A DNA stretch of 64,000 nucleotides from Sphingobacteriales bacterium 50-39 (lineage in GTDB: Bacteria; Bacteroidota; Bacteroidia; Chitinophagales; Chitinophagaceae), in the NCBI GenBank assembly GCA_001898505.1, contig MKTZ01000016.1:364387-428386 (forward strand), in the 5' to 3' direction. A program made the position numbers and the translations under genes. The notes beneath the pieces are model-generated. The model ran no database searches. It saw only the letters and a list, made by a program, of their open reading frames with translations, and had not been told where the DNA came from. Positions 25,666 to 34,676 of this stretch are shown in pieces (within the stretch, counting starts at the first letter, position 1; the number at the start of each line of letters is the position of its first letter).

Positions 25666-26326
25666 GGTGCATCAAAAATGGCGTAGAACAAATCACAATT
25701 GTCTTGGATTGCGGGCAAGCGGCGATATACATTTTCTCCTTCTTCCGCTCCTTTGCGAAAGTGACCAGGTGGAGATTGCCCTTTTGGAGACTTCGGATAA
25801 GGTTCGCTCTCAGGTCATCGTCTTCTAACTCTTTTATAGGGTAATCATACAGAACCCTTTCCAGATCATAGCCATGCCCTTCCCTGAATTGGCGAATCTT
25901 GTAATTATTGTTAGGCATTATTTCCATAAAATTCAGTTGTATCCAGGCATGGTATTTCATTTCATCCGAATCAGTAAGGTGCTTATATACTGCTCGACCT
26001 TCTAAGAGGTTGTACGCCTCTTTAAACGTGACACCTGCTCCGTTGTGGATATAAAAAGTTTGCAGCTTGTTGTGCTCCGAGTTGTCAGGATACTGCAATG
26101 AAGCGTCATACCGAATAAAGAAATATTTTTGATCATTCTCCGATTTGCGAAAATAAAGCGTGGCTTCCATCTTGCTCCATTCATCAAAATGGGCTTCGGT
26201 CGTTAGCTGAAATTCTTTCTGCCCTTTTTCCATTTCCTGCTCCAATTTTTCAGTGCCGGATGCGGATTCGCCAAATCCCAGGTATCTAAGATTCTCCTGG
26301 AGGAATGCTATAAAATCTTTTTTCAT
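25643..26326 (-). CDS. Bacteroidota mobile-element protein, DUF3945-like
   Basis: 227 residues. Starts FIAFLQENLRYLGFGES and contains YNLLEGRAVYKHL, a YHAWIQLNF strand, the block GYDLERVLYDYPIKELED, and SLQKGNLHLVTF followed by ACPQSKTIVIC. This order is the one seen in DUF3945-type domains of Bacteroidota elements and is shared in outline with the 313-residue protein of element A (4849-5790). No catalytic residues recognised. It leads a leftward pair with the 108-residue gene. Confidence 0.6.
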   Translation of the reverse strand: MKKDFIAFLQENLRYLGFGESASGTEKLEQEMEKGQKEFQLTTEAHFDEWSKMEATLYFRKSENDQKYFFIRYDASLQYPDNSEHNKLQTFYIHNGAGVTFKEAYNLLEGRAVYKHLTDSDEMKYHAWIQLNFMEIMPNNNYKIRQFREGHGYDLERVLYDYPIKELEDDDLRANLIRSLQKGNLHLVTFAKERKKEKMYIAACPQSKTIVICSTPFLMHHEGKIYR

Positions 26327-26413
26327 AATTGTACTGTATTAATAATTTGGACACATGAAAGATGCCGGTACTCCCTTGCACGGATGTTTCCTTCTCCTGC
26401 TTTTACATAGGGT

Positions 26414-26635
26414 TCAGGTTTCCCGGCAATCTTTATTGTTTTCATCAACTGCTTCCCGCAGCAGGATCAGCTTGTGACCTTCCTGATAAATGGTAATCGG
26501 GGCCTGCCGGGTAAATCCCAACTGGTCCAGAAAATCGCCTTCTAGCCGTACCAAGGTGAAGATGACAACGTCTTTAGCGGATTGTGATAATTCAAATACG
26601 GTCACCTTTCTGAAGACCGGAGTAGTCCTCTTCAT
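26414..26635 (-). CDS. SymE/AbrB-like small protein
   Basis: 73 residues. The core VRLEGDFLDQLGFTRQAPITIYQEGHKLILLRE matches the SymE-type swapped-hairpin fold (L-R-L-x-G-x-x-L-x-x-x-G-F, then a short strand with hydrophobic alternation). SymE proteins are toxins or nucleoid-like RNA/DNA binders in type I addiction modules. It starts 7 nt after the stop of an XRE gene on the same strand, so the pair may act as a regulated toxin unit. Toxic activity is not shown by sequence. Confidence 0.55.
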   Translation of the reverse strand: MKRTTPVFRKVTVFELSQSAKDVVIFTLVRLEGDFLDQLGFTRQAPITIYQEGHKLILLREAVDENNKDCRET

Positions 26636-26642
26636 ATCTATT

Positions 26643-27083
26643 CTATTGTTCGATGGACAAATCCTGGTAGACCATGCAGTCGATCACCACACCGAAATAA
26701 TCGCAAATGATCACCAGCAAGCTGGGGGTAATTTCCAGGGTGCCGGATTCGAGCTGGCGCAGCACGTCTGCAGGGATTCCTGTACATCCTGCTACGTGTT
26801 CAAGAGAGAGTCGCCGATGGCCGCGCAGGGTTCGAAAATTCTTACCGATGAGGGCGGACAAGGCTTTTGATCGGTTTGCCCGGTACTGCCGGTTGCTCCT
26901 TTCGATGAAGGAGGGATACCGTTCCTTCTTTTTGGGACAAGTAAGGGTACGACCCGTAGATAATAAGAAAGGGGTACGGATTGACACCGATCGCACCCAC
27001 CGGCGATGCTTCGTCGAACATAACAGGTAACACAGGGGCAATACACAGCCCCATAGTGGCAGTGTAGATACCAGCATGGACAT
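26643..27083 (-). CDS. XRE-family regulator, start uncertain
   Basis: The C-terminal ~80 residues are a clear XRE helix-turn-helix: IGKNFRTLRGHRRLSLEHVA, then GIPADVLRQLESGTLEITPS. The first ~60 residues are Cys/Leu-rich and unlike the family, so the true start is probably downstream of 27083, perhaps at a non-ATG codon near 26900. It precedes the SymE-like gene by 7 nt and would regulate it. Confidence 0.65.
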   Translation of the reverse strand: MSMLVSTLPLWGCVLPLCYLLCSTKHRRWVRSVSIRTPFLLSTGRTLTCPKKKERYPSFIERSNRQYRANRSKALSALIGKNFRTLRGHRRLSLEHVAGCTGIPADVLRQLESGTLEITPSLLVIICDYFGVVIDCMVYQDLSIEQ

Positions 27084-27475
27084 TTACATTGAGTGTTAAA
27101 CAATGGAAGTCCAATGTAAGCGGGGGGAGAAGGAAGGAAACATAAAGGGCGGGCCCCGTCTTACCACATCGAGGCACCGCGAGGGCCCGCAGATGATAAG
27201 CTGATAGGGGCCCACCCTATATGGTATAGAGCGGGCTGTCACTACCATCTCATCTGCTGAAAATTCGCGGTTTTCGATGTGAGACTTATAGTGAGGTTCT
27301 TCAGGTCATGAAGAACGTCAAAAATAATGTTTACCGGAGGCTTATAGAAGCCTCTGTTGTAATGAATGCAAGATATAAAATTATTTTATTGATTATCAAT
27401 GTTTTACATTTGTAAATTACATCTACAAAAGGTGTAGGCTACATCCCTACTTATAACCTTTAAACACCCTTACCT
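27084..27475. promoter_or_regulatory. Regulatory region between divergent XRE genes
   Basis: Contains two hairpins (GTTCTTCAGGTCATGAAGAAC near 27297 and GAGGCTTATAGAAGCCTC near 27336), the palindrome ATTGATTATCAAT (27388-27400), and a second palindrome TTTACATTTGTAAA (27403-27416) that includes a Bacteroidota -7 box TACATTTG (27405-27412) for the rightward operon. No gene is supported here. Confidence 0.6.
27388..27416 (+). promoter_or_regulatory. Promoter with two palindromic operators for the R-M operon
   Basis: ATTGATTATCAAT and TTTACATTTGTAAA lie side by side; the second overlaps the -7 box TACATTTG. The first is identical to the site before the serine recombinase unit (23613-23625). This arrangement suits autoregulation by the XRE protein encoded at 27476. 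Confidence 0.55.
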
Positions 27476-27841
27476 ATGAGCGAAGTACATATCGGGCGAA
27501 ACATCCGGGCCATCCGGCTATTGCAAGGCATGAAACAAGAGGTCTTTGCCCAAAAAATGGGCATCTCGCAGCAGAATATATCCAAATTGGAGGGAAAGAT
27601 GAACGTGTCGTCCTCTAAGCTGGAAGCGGTCGCTAAAGTTTTGGGCGTTTCTGTTGAAGCTATTGAGAGGTTTAATGAGAAAGCTTTATTATACGCGGAT
27701 CCGGATCAGAAAACACACCAGCTGGGGGAGCCGGTAAAGGAGATCATCTCCTATTTTAAAGATGAGATTGTCAAAAGAGACCAACTGATTGACCAGCTAC
27801 GGACAGAACTGGACAAGATCAGATTAGGTTTATCGATCTAG
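27476..27841 (+). CDS. XRE-family regulator
   Basis: 121 residues. Helix-turn-helix at residues ~5-60: IGRNIRAIRLLQGMKQEVFA, then MGISQQNISKLEGKMNVSSS. A coiled-coil C-terminus (VKEIISYFKDEIVKRDQLID) allows dimerisation. It is the first gene behind the palindromic promoter at 27388-27416 and likely binds it. Followed within 8 nt by a second HTH frame and then the modification-restriction genes, so it is a good candidate for the timing regulator of that system. Confidence 0.85.
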   Translation: MSEVHIGRNIRAIRLLQGMKQEVFAQKMGISQQNISKLEGKMNVSSSKLEAVAKVLGVSVEAIERFNEKALLYADPDQKTHQLGEPVKEIISYFKDEIVKRDQLIDQLRTELDKIRLGLSI

Positions 27842-27849
27842 ACTATCAA

Positions 27850-28251
27850 GTGGATATATGTATATTGATAAAATTCTTCTATTCCCTTCCCGTTTATCCT
27901 ACCTTTAATCTTTTAAACTTATTTACTTATATTTGGTCATTATTTGTCCAGCTAAATTCTGACCAATTGGAGACGGTAGCAGGCATTCTAAGTAAGTCAA
28001 GGGAAAACAAACAACTTCTCCTTAGAGAAGTAGGGGCAGCATTAGGTTTAGACCCTTCTATAGTGAGCAAATATGAAAAAGGGGAAAGACTTCCTACACA
28101 AAAACAGATAGAGCAGTTTGCCGATTTTTACAAAATTGACAAGGATCACCTGTTAACCGTTTACCTCAGCGATAAAATCTTACAGGAAATGGGTGATTCG
28201 CCGCAAGCGGCTGAAGCAATCAAACTAGCTTTGAAAAAACTGAAGGACTAA
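27850..28251 (+). CDS. XRE-family controller protein of the R-M system
   Basis: Up to 133 residues, but the first ~35 are hydrophobic and untypical, so translation probably starts later, near 27950. The HTH reads SKSRENKQLLLREVGAALGL, then DPSIVSKYEKGERLPTQKQI, a form often found in front of methyltransferase genes. The tail includes YLSDKILQEM. It ends 20 nt before the methyltransferase start. Confidence 0.75.
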   Translation: MDICILIKFFYSLPVYPTFNLLNLFTYIWSLFVQLNSDQLETVAGILSKSRENKQLLLREVGAALGLDPSIVSKYEKGERLPTQKQIEQFADFYKIDKDHLLTVYLSDKILQEMGDSPQAAEAIKLALKKLKD

Positions 28252-28271
28252 AGGAATATAACTCGCGAATT

Positions 28272-30605
28272 ATGGCACTTGAAATAAAAAAGAATGGAAG
28301 CAAGATTTTTGCTCCCCTATTGGGTAAAGACCTTATCTGCACTCCTGAAGAAGAAGTACGACAAGAATATATCGTTCACTTGGTAAACCGCTACGGTTAT
28401 TCCTTGGATCAAATGGCTCAGGAAGTAAAGGTAAACAATTCAAAACGCGGGCAAGGAAAAGCTAGAGCGGATATTGTTATCTGGAAATCAAAGGAAGAAC
28501 GGAGTTCTGATGCAAGCCCTGTTATTGTAGTGGAATGTAAAGCAGAGCAAATCTCCATCCGGGAAGAAGATTATTATCAAGGGTATAACTATGCTTCGTG
28601 GGCCGGTGCGGATTTTTTTATAACCACCAATCTAAAAGATACAAAGTTTTTCAGGGTTATCAAAGGAAAGATGCCTAAGAATCTAGAGGAAGTCATTGAA
28701 ATTCCAAACGCGAAGGAGCTATTTGATAAAAAGAAAATTGACGAGCTGCTTACTAAAACAAAGGCATTCACTCGGGATGAGTTTAGCAAATTGCTTTTCA
28801 AGTGTCATAACATCATCCGGAATAACGATAAGCTTTCTCCAGAAGCCGCCTTCGATGAAATCAGTAAAATCTTGTTCATGAAAATACGCTATGAACGGGA
28901 GCAAGCAAAAACGAAGGCTCTTTTCTCTGAGGAAAAATTCAAAATTCTAAGGGATGCTTATAAAGAAACTACGGGAGGCGTTAGCAAACCATTTTATCAA
29001 TATTTCTTTGATCAAACAAAAAGGGTTTTTGCACAAGACGAAATTTTTGACCCTAATGATAGTATTAAAATAAGGGAAACCAGTTTCCTGCAAATTGTTA
29101 AGGAATTAGAAAAATATAATCTTTCCGATACGTCTGACGATGTCAAAGGTATAGCCTTTGAAGAGTTCCTTGGTAGAACCTTTAGGGGTGAGTTAGGGCA
29201 ATTCTTTACACCTCGTACCATTGTAGATTACATGGTCGATGTTCTAGATCCTGCCGAGGGGGAGATCATCTGTGACCCATGTTGTGGTAGCGGTGGTTTT
29301 CTGATAAAGGCTTTTGAATATGTAAGGGATAATATTGAAAAGGATGTTCAAAAACAAAAAGAGAAAATCAAAGAGCAGTATTTTAATAGTGAATATGACA
29401 GGCTTACAGAAAAAAAACAAGAACAAATTGCTCAAAAAGTAGATAACCTTTTTGCAAAGCTAAATTTTGAGTTAGATATAAACAATCCCAAAAGTCGTCT
29501 CAAAACACTTTCTTACGATTGCATCTTTGGTACGGATGCCAATCCGCGCATGGCACGTACAGCGAAAATGAATATGATCATGCATGGTGACGGCCACGGT
29601 GGTGTGCATCATCATGATGGACTATTAAATGTCAATGGAATATTTGATGGCCGTTTTGATGTAATACTTACGAATCCTCCATTTGGTTCCAGGGTAAATT
29701 CAAGTTTAAAAGTCACTTCGTCTGACATACCTTCAGAGGATAAGGTCTCCTACTATACTAGTCGCTATGGTTCTGAGTACCGGACAAAAGTCGTAAAACA
29801 GCTTCAGGATTGGGTAACTTACGATAATGGTCACGGAAAAAGTCGTGGCAAATCCCTTCTTGAAATTTTTGAAGTGGGAGCTTGGACTGGTCTAACAGAA
29901 GTTCTTTTTATGGAACGCTGTTTGAATTTACTTAAACCAGGGGGGCGATTAGGAATTGTGCTGCCCGAAGGCGTACTTAACAACAGTGCTCTTCAAAAAA
30001 TTCGCGACTTCATTGAAGGGAAAGCTAAAATAATAAACATAACTTCAATCCCACAGGATGTATTCATTGCTTCCGGTGCTACTGTGAAGCCTAGCTTACT
30101 CTTCTTAAAAAAATTTACGGAGGAAGAAGCTATTCATTATGAGGAAACAATAAAGCTGGTGACCAAGGAGGTTAAGCACAAACACAAACCTAAGGTGGAA
30201 AAGCTAAAGAAAGATTTCGAAATGCAGCAAACAAGATTGAAAGCAAATAAAAATGCTACAGAATTAAAAAACCTAAATGCAAAGTATAAAGAGGCCCTGC
30301 GTGAACTTGGCGATCTAATAAGTATTGAAATAAAGGTTTCAGTGAAGGAAAAATTAGACTATTCAATACCGGTGATTGAAGTAGAAAAAGCAGGAATCAG
30401 CAGCACTGGCGCGCCTTGTGAAAATGAGCTAGAGGATGTAGCTAAAGAGTTTAGAGCCTATCGTGAATCAACTGGTTTATGGCAGAAAACAAAAAAGGAA
30501 GTCACATATCCAATAGATGAAGAAGGGAATATGTTCCGGTCAACCCTAATTGAGGGAATGATTGTTAGTGAACCAGAAATTTTTTACAACACCTATGCAG
30601 GCTAA
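28272..30605 (+). CDS. Nuclease-methyltransferase fusion (type I/IIB-like R-M)
   Basis: 777 residues. Residues ~25-160 are a type I HsdR-N-like nuclease domain with the PD-(D/E)XK pattern ADIVIW ... VIVVECKAE (Asp67, Glu88, Lys90). From about residue 200 it is an HsdM-type N6-adenine methyltransferase: motif I CDPCCGSGGFLIKAFEY near residue 335 and motif IV LTNPPFGS near residue 467. The C-terminal ~150 residues are helical. No helicase domain is present, unlike a full type I HsdR. With the specificity subunit that follows, the arrangement resembles BcgI-type (IIB) enzymes, in which one RM subunit plus S both cuts and methylates. Stop overlaps the S start by 11 nt. Confidence 0.88.
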   Translation: MALEIKKNGSKIFAPLLGKDLICTPEEEVRQEYIVHLVNRYGYSLDQMAQEVKVNNSKRGQGKARADIVIWKSKEERSSDASPVIVVECKAEQISIREEDYYQGYNYASWAGADFFITTNLKDTKFFRVIKGKMPKNLEEVIEIPNAKELFDKKKIDELLTKTKAFTRDEFSKLLFKCHNIIRNNDKLSPEAAFDEISKILFMKIRYEREQAKTKALFSEEKFKILRDAYKETTGGVSKPFYQYFFDQTKRVFAQDEIFDPNDSIKIRETSFLQIVKELEKYNLSDTSDDVKGIAFEEFLGRTFRGELGQFFTPRTIVDYMVDVLDPAEGEIICDPCCGSGGFLIKAFEYVRDNIEKDVQKQKEKIKEQYFNSEYDRLTEKKQEQIAQKVDNLFAKLNFELDINNPKSRLKTLSYDCIFGTDANPRMARTAKMNMIMHGDGHGGVHHHDGLLNVNGIFDGRFDVILTNPPFGSRVNSSLKVTSSDIPSEDKVSYYTSRYGSEYRTKVVKQLQDWVTYDNGHGKSRGKSLLEIFEVGAWTGLTEVLFMERCLNLLKPGGRLGIVLPEGVLNNSALQKIRDFIEGKAKIINITSIPQDVFIASGATVKPSLLFLKKFTEEEAIHYEETIKLVTKEVKHKHKPKVEKLKKDFEMQQTRLKANKNATELKNLNAKYKEALRELGDLISIEIKVSVKEKLDYSIPVIEVEKAGISSTGAPCENELEDVAKEFRAYRESTGLWQKTKKEVTYPIDEEGNMFRSTLIEGMIVSEPEIFYNTYAG

Positions 30606-31986
30606 AGTTGGATACAAATATATACACGAGGCACGGTTCAAAGATCTTTCTAATTGGAGTGCTTCATTTATTCTGAGAAATCAATTGCAGTATAAGGATA
30701 GTTATTCTCTTATGCCAATAGGCTCACTACTAATACGTAACAGGGAAAAAGAAGTCTTGAATGATTCAAAAGCTTATAAGCAGGTGACCATCAAGCTGTA
30801 TGGCAAGGGTGTAGTGCAGCGTGGCGATGAATTTATTCTGGGTAAAGACATTGGCACTAAAAATCAATTTCGAGTATCTGCCGGCCAGTTTATTATGAGT
30901 AAGATAGATGCACGCAATGGAGCATTTGGTATTGTCCCGCCCGAACTAGATGGAGCAATTACTACCCAGGATTTTTTGAGTTACAATATCAATACTAACA
31001 TAGTTGTGCCCGAATTCTTTGTATTGATTACTGGCACCAAACATTTTGCCGAGTTGTGCCAGCGTGCTAGTTCAGGTACGACTGGAAGACAACGGGTAGA
31101 TGAAAAAGCATTTCTTAGTTTTAAAATTCCGGTTCCATCGATTCTTAATCAGGGTCTTTTGGTTGATGACTTTAATAGTAAAATCAAAAAAGGAAATGAA
31201 TTAGTAAAGAATGCCTCTAATATTGATTCCGATATTGAGCGTTTAGTTTGTTCAAGATTGGGAGTCGAAAAGACAAATCAAAGGGAAGCAAAACAACGTT
31301 TCAGGATTATCCGGTATAAAAATCTTGAGCGATGGTCTATAAGTTTTTTGAATAGAGATTCAACTTATAATTTTAAGAATTCTAATTATCCAAGTAGAAG
31401 AATAAAAGAACTGATTAATCGATTTGAGGGGGGCGCTACTCCTTCTAAATCAAGGAAGGATTTTTGGAATGGAAGTATTAATTGGATTTCTCCGAAGGAC
31501 ATGAAAGAATTATTTATTGAACGTTCAGAGGATAAAATTACTGAAACCGGGTTAAAAAAATCAAGATTAAAGGTTTACCCCAAAGGAACACTTCTTTGTG
31601 TTTTTCGAAGTGGAATATTAAAGCATAGCTTTCCTGTAGCACTTACAAAAATAGAAGCCTGCATCAATCAGGACCTTAAAGCCTTAGTACCTAATGCAGA
31701 AATTGATAGTTATTATTTATTGTATTATTTATCCGTTTTTCAAAAGGCAGTACTGGAAAGAGCCTCAAAAGTCGGCGTAACTGTTGAAAGTATTAATAGT
31801 AACGAATTTCTCGAATTTCCAGTTATCACCCCTCCTATTTCAATTCAACAGAAGATAGCAAATGAAATAAATGAACTGTTGAGGAAAAAGAAGCTCTTTG
31901 AGAAAAGAGCAGAAGAATTGTTTATTGAGGCAACAGCTTATTTTGAATCACAAATTTTTTTAGACCATGGCATAAAAGTACAGTGA
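30595..31986 (+). CDS. hsdS: HsdS-like DNA specificity subunit
   Basis: 463 residues from ATG 30595, overlapping the methyltransferase stop by 11 nt. Two target-recognition domains are visible: the first (about 1-215) ends with the helix NQGLLVDDFNSKIKKGNELV; the second starts at RRIKELINRFEGGATPSKSR, contains INWISPKDMKEL and ends with ISIQQKIANEINELLRKKKL. The conserved helices space the two halves as in type I/IIB S subunits, predicting a bipartite recognition sequence. The sequence recognised cannot be read from the protein. Confidence 0.9.
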   Translation: MQAKVGYKYIHEARFKDLSNWSASFILRNQLQYKDSYSLMPIGSLLIRNREKEVLNDSKAYKQVTIKLYGKGVVQRGDEFILGKDIGTKNQFRVSAGQFIMSKIDARNGAFGIVPPELDGAITTQDFLSYNINTNIVVPEFFVLITGTKHFAELCQRASSGTTGRQRVDEKAFLSFKIPVPSILNQGLLVDDFNSKIKKGNELVKNASNIDSDIERLVCSRLGVEKTNQREAKQRFRIIRYKNLERWSISFLNRDSTYNFKNSNYPSRRIKELINRFEGGATPSKSRKDFWNGSINWISPKDMKELFIERSEDKITETGLKKSRLKVYPKGTLLCVFRSGILKHSFPVALTKIEACINQDLKALVPNAEIDSYYLLYYLSVFQKAVLERASKVGVTVESINSNEFLEFPVITPPISIQQKIANEINELLRKKKLFEKRAEELFIEATAYFESQIFLDHGIKVQ

Positions 31987-32109
31987 TCGCTATATTCGTT
32001 TGTTTGTACACAGTCTGCAAGAGCTCATCAGAGAAGAGCTGCAACAGTTTTCGACCGTTCATTGTGGGTCATAATTACTATCGATATCGTTAACTTTAAA
32101 TGGATAAAT

Positions 32110-33588
32110 ATGAAAATAAAATATTTATATATAAAGGACTATAAATCATTAAAAGATTTTAAAATTACTATTAATAAACCCATCACTTTATTCATTGGTG
32201 AAAATGGTTCTGGCAAGTCTACTTTATTCGAAGCGATTGCTTGGATCTTCAGATGTGCCCACTTAAATTTCGTAGAGAAAAAGAACGAAACTCCCCCATT
32301 TGAATTTGAGATTATTTATGAACTACGTCTTGAAAAGATCATTTCTGAATCAAGTACCGTTAGCGAATTTGCAACAGATTACTTAGATGTAAATTTAAAA
32401 GGTCAAAGAGATAATAACCAATTCTGGTCACTTTCAACAGGCAATTATACCTATTCAACTAAAGAGCTTATCGAACGTCATGGGATTGAAGGTTTGTTGC
32501 CAGTAAATATATTAGTATACTATTCCGGCTGGTTTGAAACAATGCAACTTCTATGTAAGGAACATGAAGATCTTTATAAGGAAAGACTTTTGAGAGTAAA
32601 ATCCGAAACTGATATCAACACTTCAGCTGATGATCTTTATTCAAGAGTTGGAATTTTACCCATGCTCTATATACAGAAACATCACTTTGATATTTTACTT
32701 GCCTCTCTATATTCATTTGAGTACAACGAAAGGATTAATCAATTTTTTCTTGATGATTTAGGTATTCAGATACCCGAAGACATCCCACTTTCTTTAATCA
32801 TTAAACGGCGACAATGGAAATCTGGTGAAGGACCTGAGAAATTTTGGGGAGCAGAAGGGTTATTGAGAGGCTTTTTAGATGTTATTAAAAGATTTTCTTA
32901 TAATGAAACATACGGCTATGCAGATTCTGATGACATATTGTATAATTTCCATTTGAAAGATTGGTATGGCTTAAGAGAGTTCTATGGCGAAGAAAAAAAG
33001 CTTTTTTACATGCTGCATATGCTTCATGCCTCAGATATGTTGGGCGATATTCAGTTATTCATGAATAAGAATACGATTGCCATTTCTCACAATGATCTCA
33101 GTGAAGGAGAGCAACAATTAATTACCATTAAGGCCATCAACGAGCTATTGATAGAACGAAACACATTGCTGTTGCTTGACGAGCCAGACACCTATCTACA
33201 TCCCCAATGGCAGGCAACTTTTCTCAAAGGTGTATTCGATTATATTGAGCTAGGAGATGATCAGCCGCAATTTTTAATTGCTTCTCATTCCACTATCATG
33301 CTTTCCAATTTGAAAGAAGGGAATCTGTTCAAAATGAAAGATGGCAAGGCCACTTTTATGGAGGCAGGCTATTATGGTCGTGAATATGGTTTTAATCTCT
33401 CGGCTATTATGGGAGGAAATGAGCGAGTTCCTGAAGTCCAGGAACAATTTGATCACTTATTTGAATTAATTGATTCAGCAAATTATGATTCTGCATTAAG
33501 TTTGCTGGACGAGTTAAAAAGGAAGTATCAAGACGATCCGGAATTGACAAGAGCTGAAACTATGTTAATATTTTTCAAAGGTGAATAG
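32110..33588 (+). CDS. ptuA: Septu-like ATPase (PtuA type)
   Basis: 492 residues from ATG 32110. Walker A is FIGENGSGKSTLF (residues 28-40), the ABC signature-like LSEGEQQL precedes Walker B LLLLDEPDTYLHP, and an ASHSTIML switch follows. The insert between Walker A and the signature (about 250 residues) is coiled/helical, as in OLD/RecF-like AAA15/21 ATPases. It is followed after 3 nt by an HNH nuclease gene, the gene order of Septu (PtuA-PtuB) defence. Motifs are intact. It lies directly behind the R-M genes. The ATPase would hold the nuclease in check until phage infection. Confidence 0.85.
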   Translation: MKIKYLYIKDYKSLKDFKITINKPITLFIGENGSGKSTLFEAIAWIFRCAHLNFVEKKNETPPFEFEIIYELRLEKIISESSTVSEFATDYLDVNLKGQRDNNQFWSLSTGNYTYSTKELIERHGIEGLLPVNILVYYSGWFETMQLLCKEHEDLYKERLLRVKSETDINTSADDLYSRVGILPMLYIQKHHFDILLASLYSFEYNERINQFFLDDLGIQIPEDIPLSLIIKRRQWKSGEGPEKFWGAEGLLRGFLDVIKRFSYNETYGYADSDDILYNFHLKDWYGLREFYGEEKKLFYMLHMLHASDMLGDIQLFMNKNTIAISHNDLSEGEQQLITIKAINELLIERNTLLLLDEPDTYLHPQWQATFLKGVFDYIELGDDQPQFLIASHSTIMLSNLKEGNLFKMKDGKATFMEAGYYGREYGFNLSAIMGGNERVPEVQEQFDHLFELIDSANYDSALSLLDELKRKYQDDPELTRAETMLIFFKGE

Positions 33589-33591
33589 AAA

Positions 33592-34194
33592 ATGAAATTT
33601 ATTATAAAACAAGAAGAGCCGCAGGCATGGAGAGATTATAAGAGAACCCCCGGGGTGGAATTTCAGGCAATACCCGAATTAAAGGCATCGCTATTGCAAG
33701 AGCAAGGATATTTGTGCTGCTACTGCATGAGTCAAATAAATTCAGAGAGAATGAAAGTTGAACATTTTAAGCCGAGAAGGTATGCCGATTTGATAATGAA
33801 TTACGCTAACCTTTTTGCCGCCTGTACCGGCAATTTTTGCTCAGATAAGCATTGTGATACCAGAAAGGAGGACGAAGAAATTGTCATAAATCCTACTGAT
33901 GCAAGAAATAACTGCGAACAAATTATTGGGTATTTTTCTAATGGAAAAATATCTTACCCACCAAATTACTATAGGGATGTTGTGGAGATTTTAAACCTCA
34001 ATAATTCTGTTTTGATATCAAATCGAAGGGCTGCACTTTTAGGCGCTGCCCTTGCTATAAAGAAAGCTAACTACAATAGGGCTTTCATTACGAGAATGAT
34101 CCAAGGATATAGTGAGAAAGACGAGAATTCAAAATTCAAGCCATACTGTAATGCAATCTTGTGGCTATTACGAAAAAAACTCTCTGTGAATTAA
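33592..34194 (+). CDS. ptuB: HNH endonuclease (PtuB type)
   Basis: 200 residues. It has a zinc-type HNH core: YLCCYCMSQINSERMKVEHF, with paired Cys and the Glu-His of the active site, then YANLFAACTGNFCSDKHCD, the second metal half. This matches the TIGR02646-like HNH family partnered with Septu ATPases and retrons. The remainder is helical. Starts 3 nt after the ATPase stop, so the two are a strict pair. Expected action: DNA or tRNA cleavage after phage sensing; which substrate is unknown here. Confidence 0.85.
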   Translation: MKFIIKQEEPQAWRDYKRTPGVEFQAIPELKASLLQEQGYLCCYCMSQINSERMKVEHFKPRRYADLIMNYANLFAACTGNFCSDKHCDTRKEDEEIVINPTDARNNCEQIIGYFSNGKISYPPNYYRDVVEILNLNNSVLISNRRAALLGAALAIKKANYNRAFITRMIQGYSEKDENSKFKPYCNAILWLLRKKLSVN

Positions 34195-34318
34195 AAGTGA
34201 CCTCCCCCAAAATGGAAGCAGCTGTTTTCAAACGGCAAACAAAAACCTGTTATGATTTAATCATCAATGATTTAAGGGTAAAAAAAGACTTCAGGTCTTG
34301 ATGAATATGGTTGGAGAA

Positions 34319-34370
34319 AAATCCGAACAGGGTCACAAAGCCGACCAGACGAAGTCTGGCCGGCTTTTTT
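34319..34370 (+). repeat. Diverged tRNA-like end plus terminator
   Basis: AATCCGAACAGGGTCAC resembles the tRNA-Arg 3' end AATCCTGACGGGGTCAC with three mismatches, and is followed by a strong terminator (34337-34370, GCCG-ACCAGAC-GAA-GTCTGG-CCGGC-TTTTTT). It may be an older attachment site. The next 130 bases (34371-34500) are GC-rich with no supported gene. Confidence 0.45.
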
Positions 34371-34502
34371 GTTGCGCAGCGTGCGAGCTTGCTCGCAAAC
34401 GTGGAGCGGCAAAAAAGCCGCGGGAGGCGAATGCGGACCGGGAGGCTTTGGGTTAGGCCAATGCGAGAGGATCTGCGGAGGCCGCTTGCAGGCGGCTCTG
34501 GT

Positions 34503-34519
34503 AATCCTGACGGGGTCAC
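34503..34519 (+). repeat. Attachment site copy (17 bp of tRNA-Arg 3' end)
   Basis: AATCCTGACGGGGTCAC, identical to 21807-21823. It marks the junction between element B and element C; an integrase gene starts 158 nt downstream. Confidence 0.65.
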
Positions 34520-34527
34520 TAACAAGA

Positions 34528-34552
34528 AGGATTACACGAAGTAATCCTTTTT
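34528..34552 (+). terminator. Terminator behind attachment copy
   Basis: GGATTAC-ACGAA-GTAATCC followed by TTTTTT, rightward, as expected behind a tRNA 3' end. Confidence 0.75.
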
Positions 34553-34676
34553 TCATTTTACTTCTTCTTACTTTGGAAGGGTTGATTTTCAGTATTTTGT
34601 AACAGGGGCCTGGGAATTCTTCTTCGTACCTTTATTTGGGTGAACATTATTTAGATCGACAAAAATCGACAAAATT

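Noticed and set aside
27290..27355. Riboswitch or small RNA
   Set aside because: Two short hairpins only, no match to a known class.
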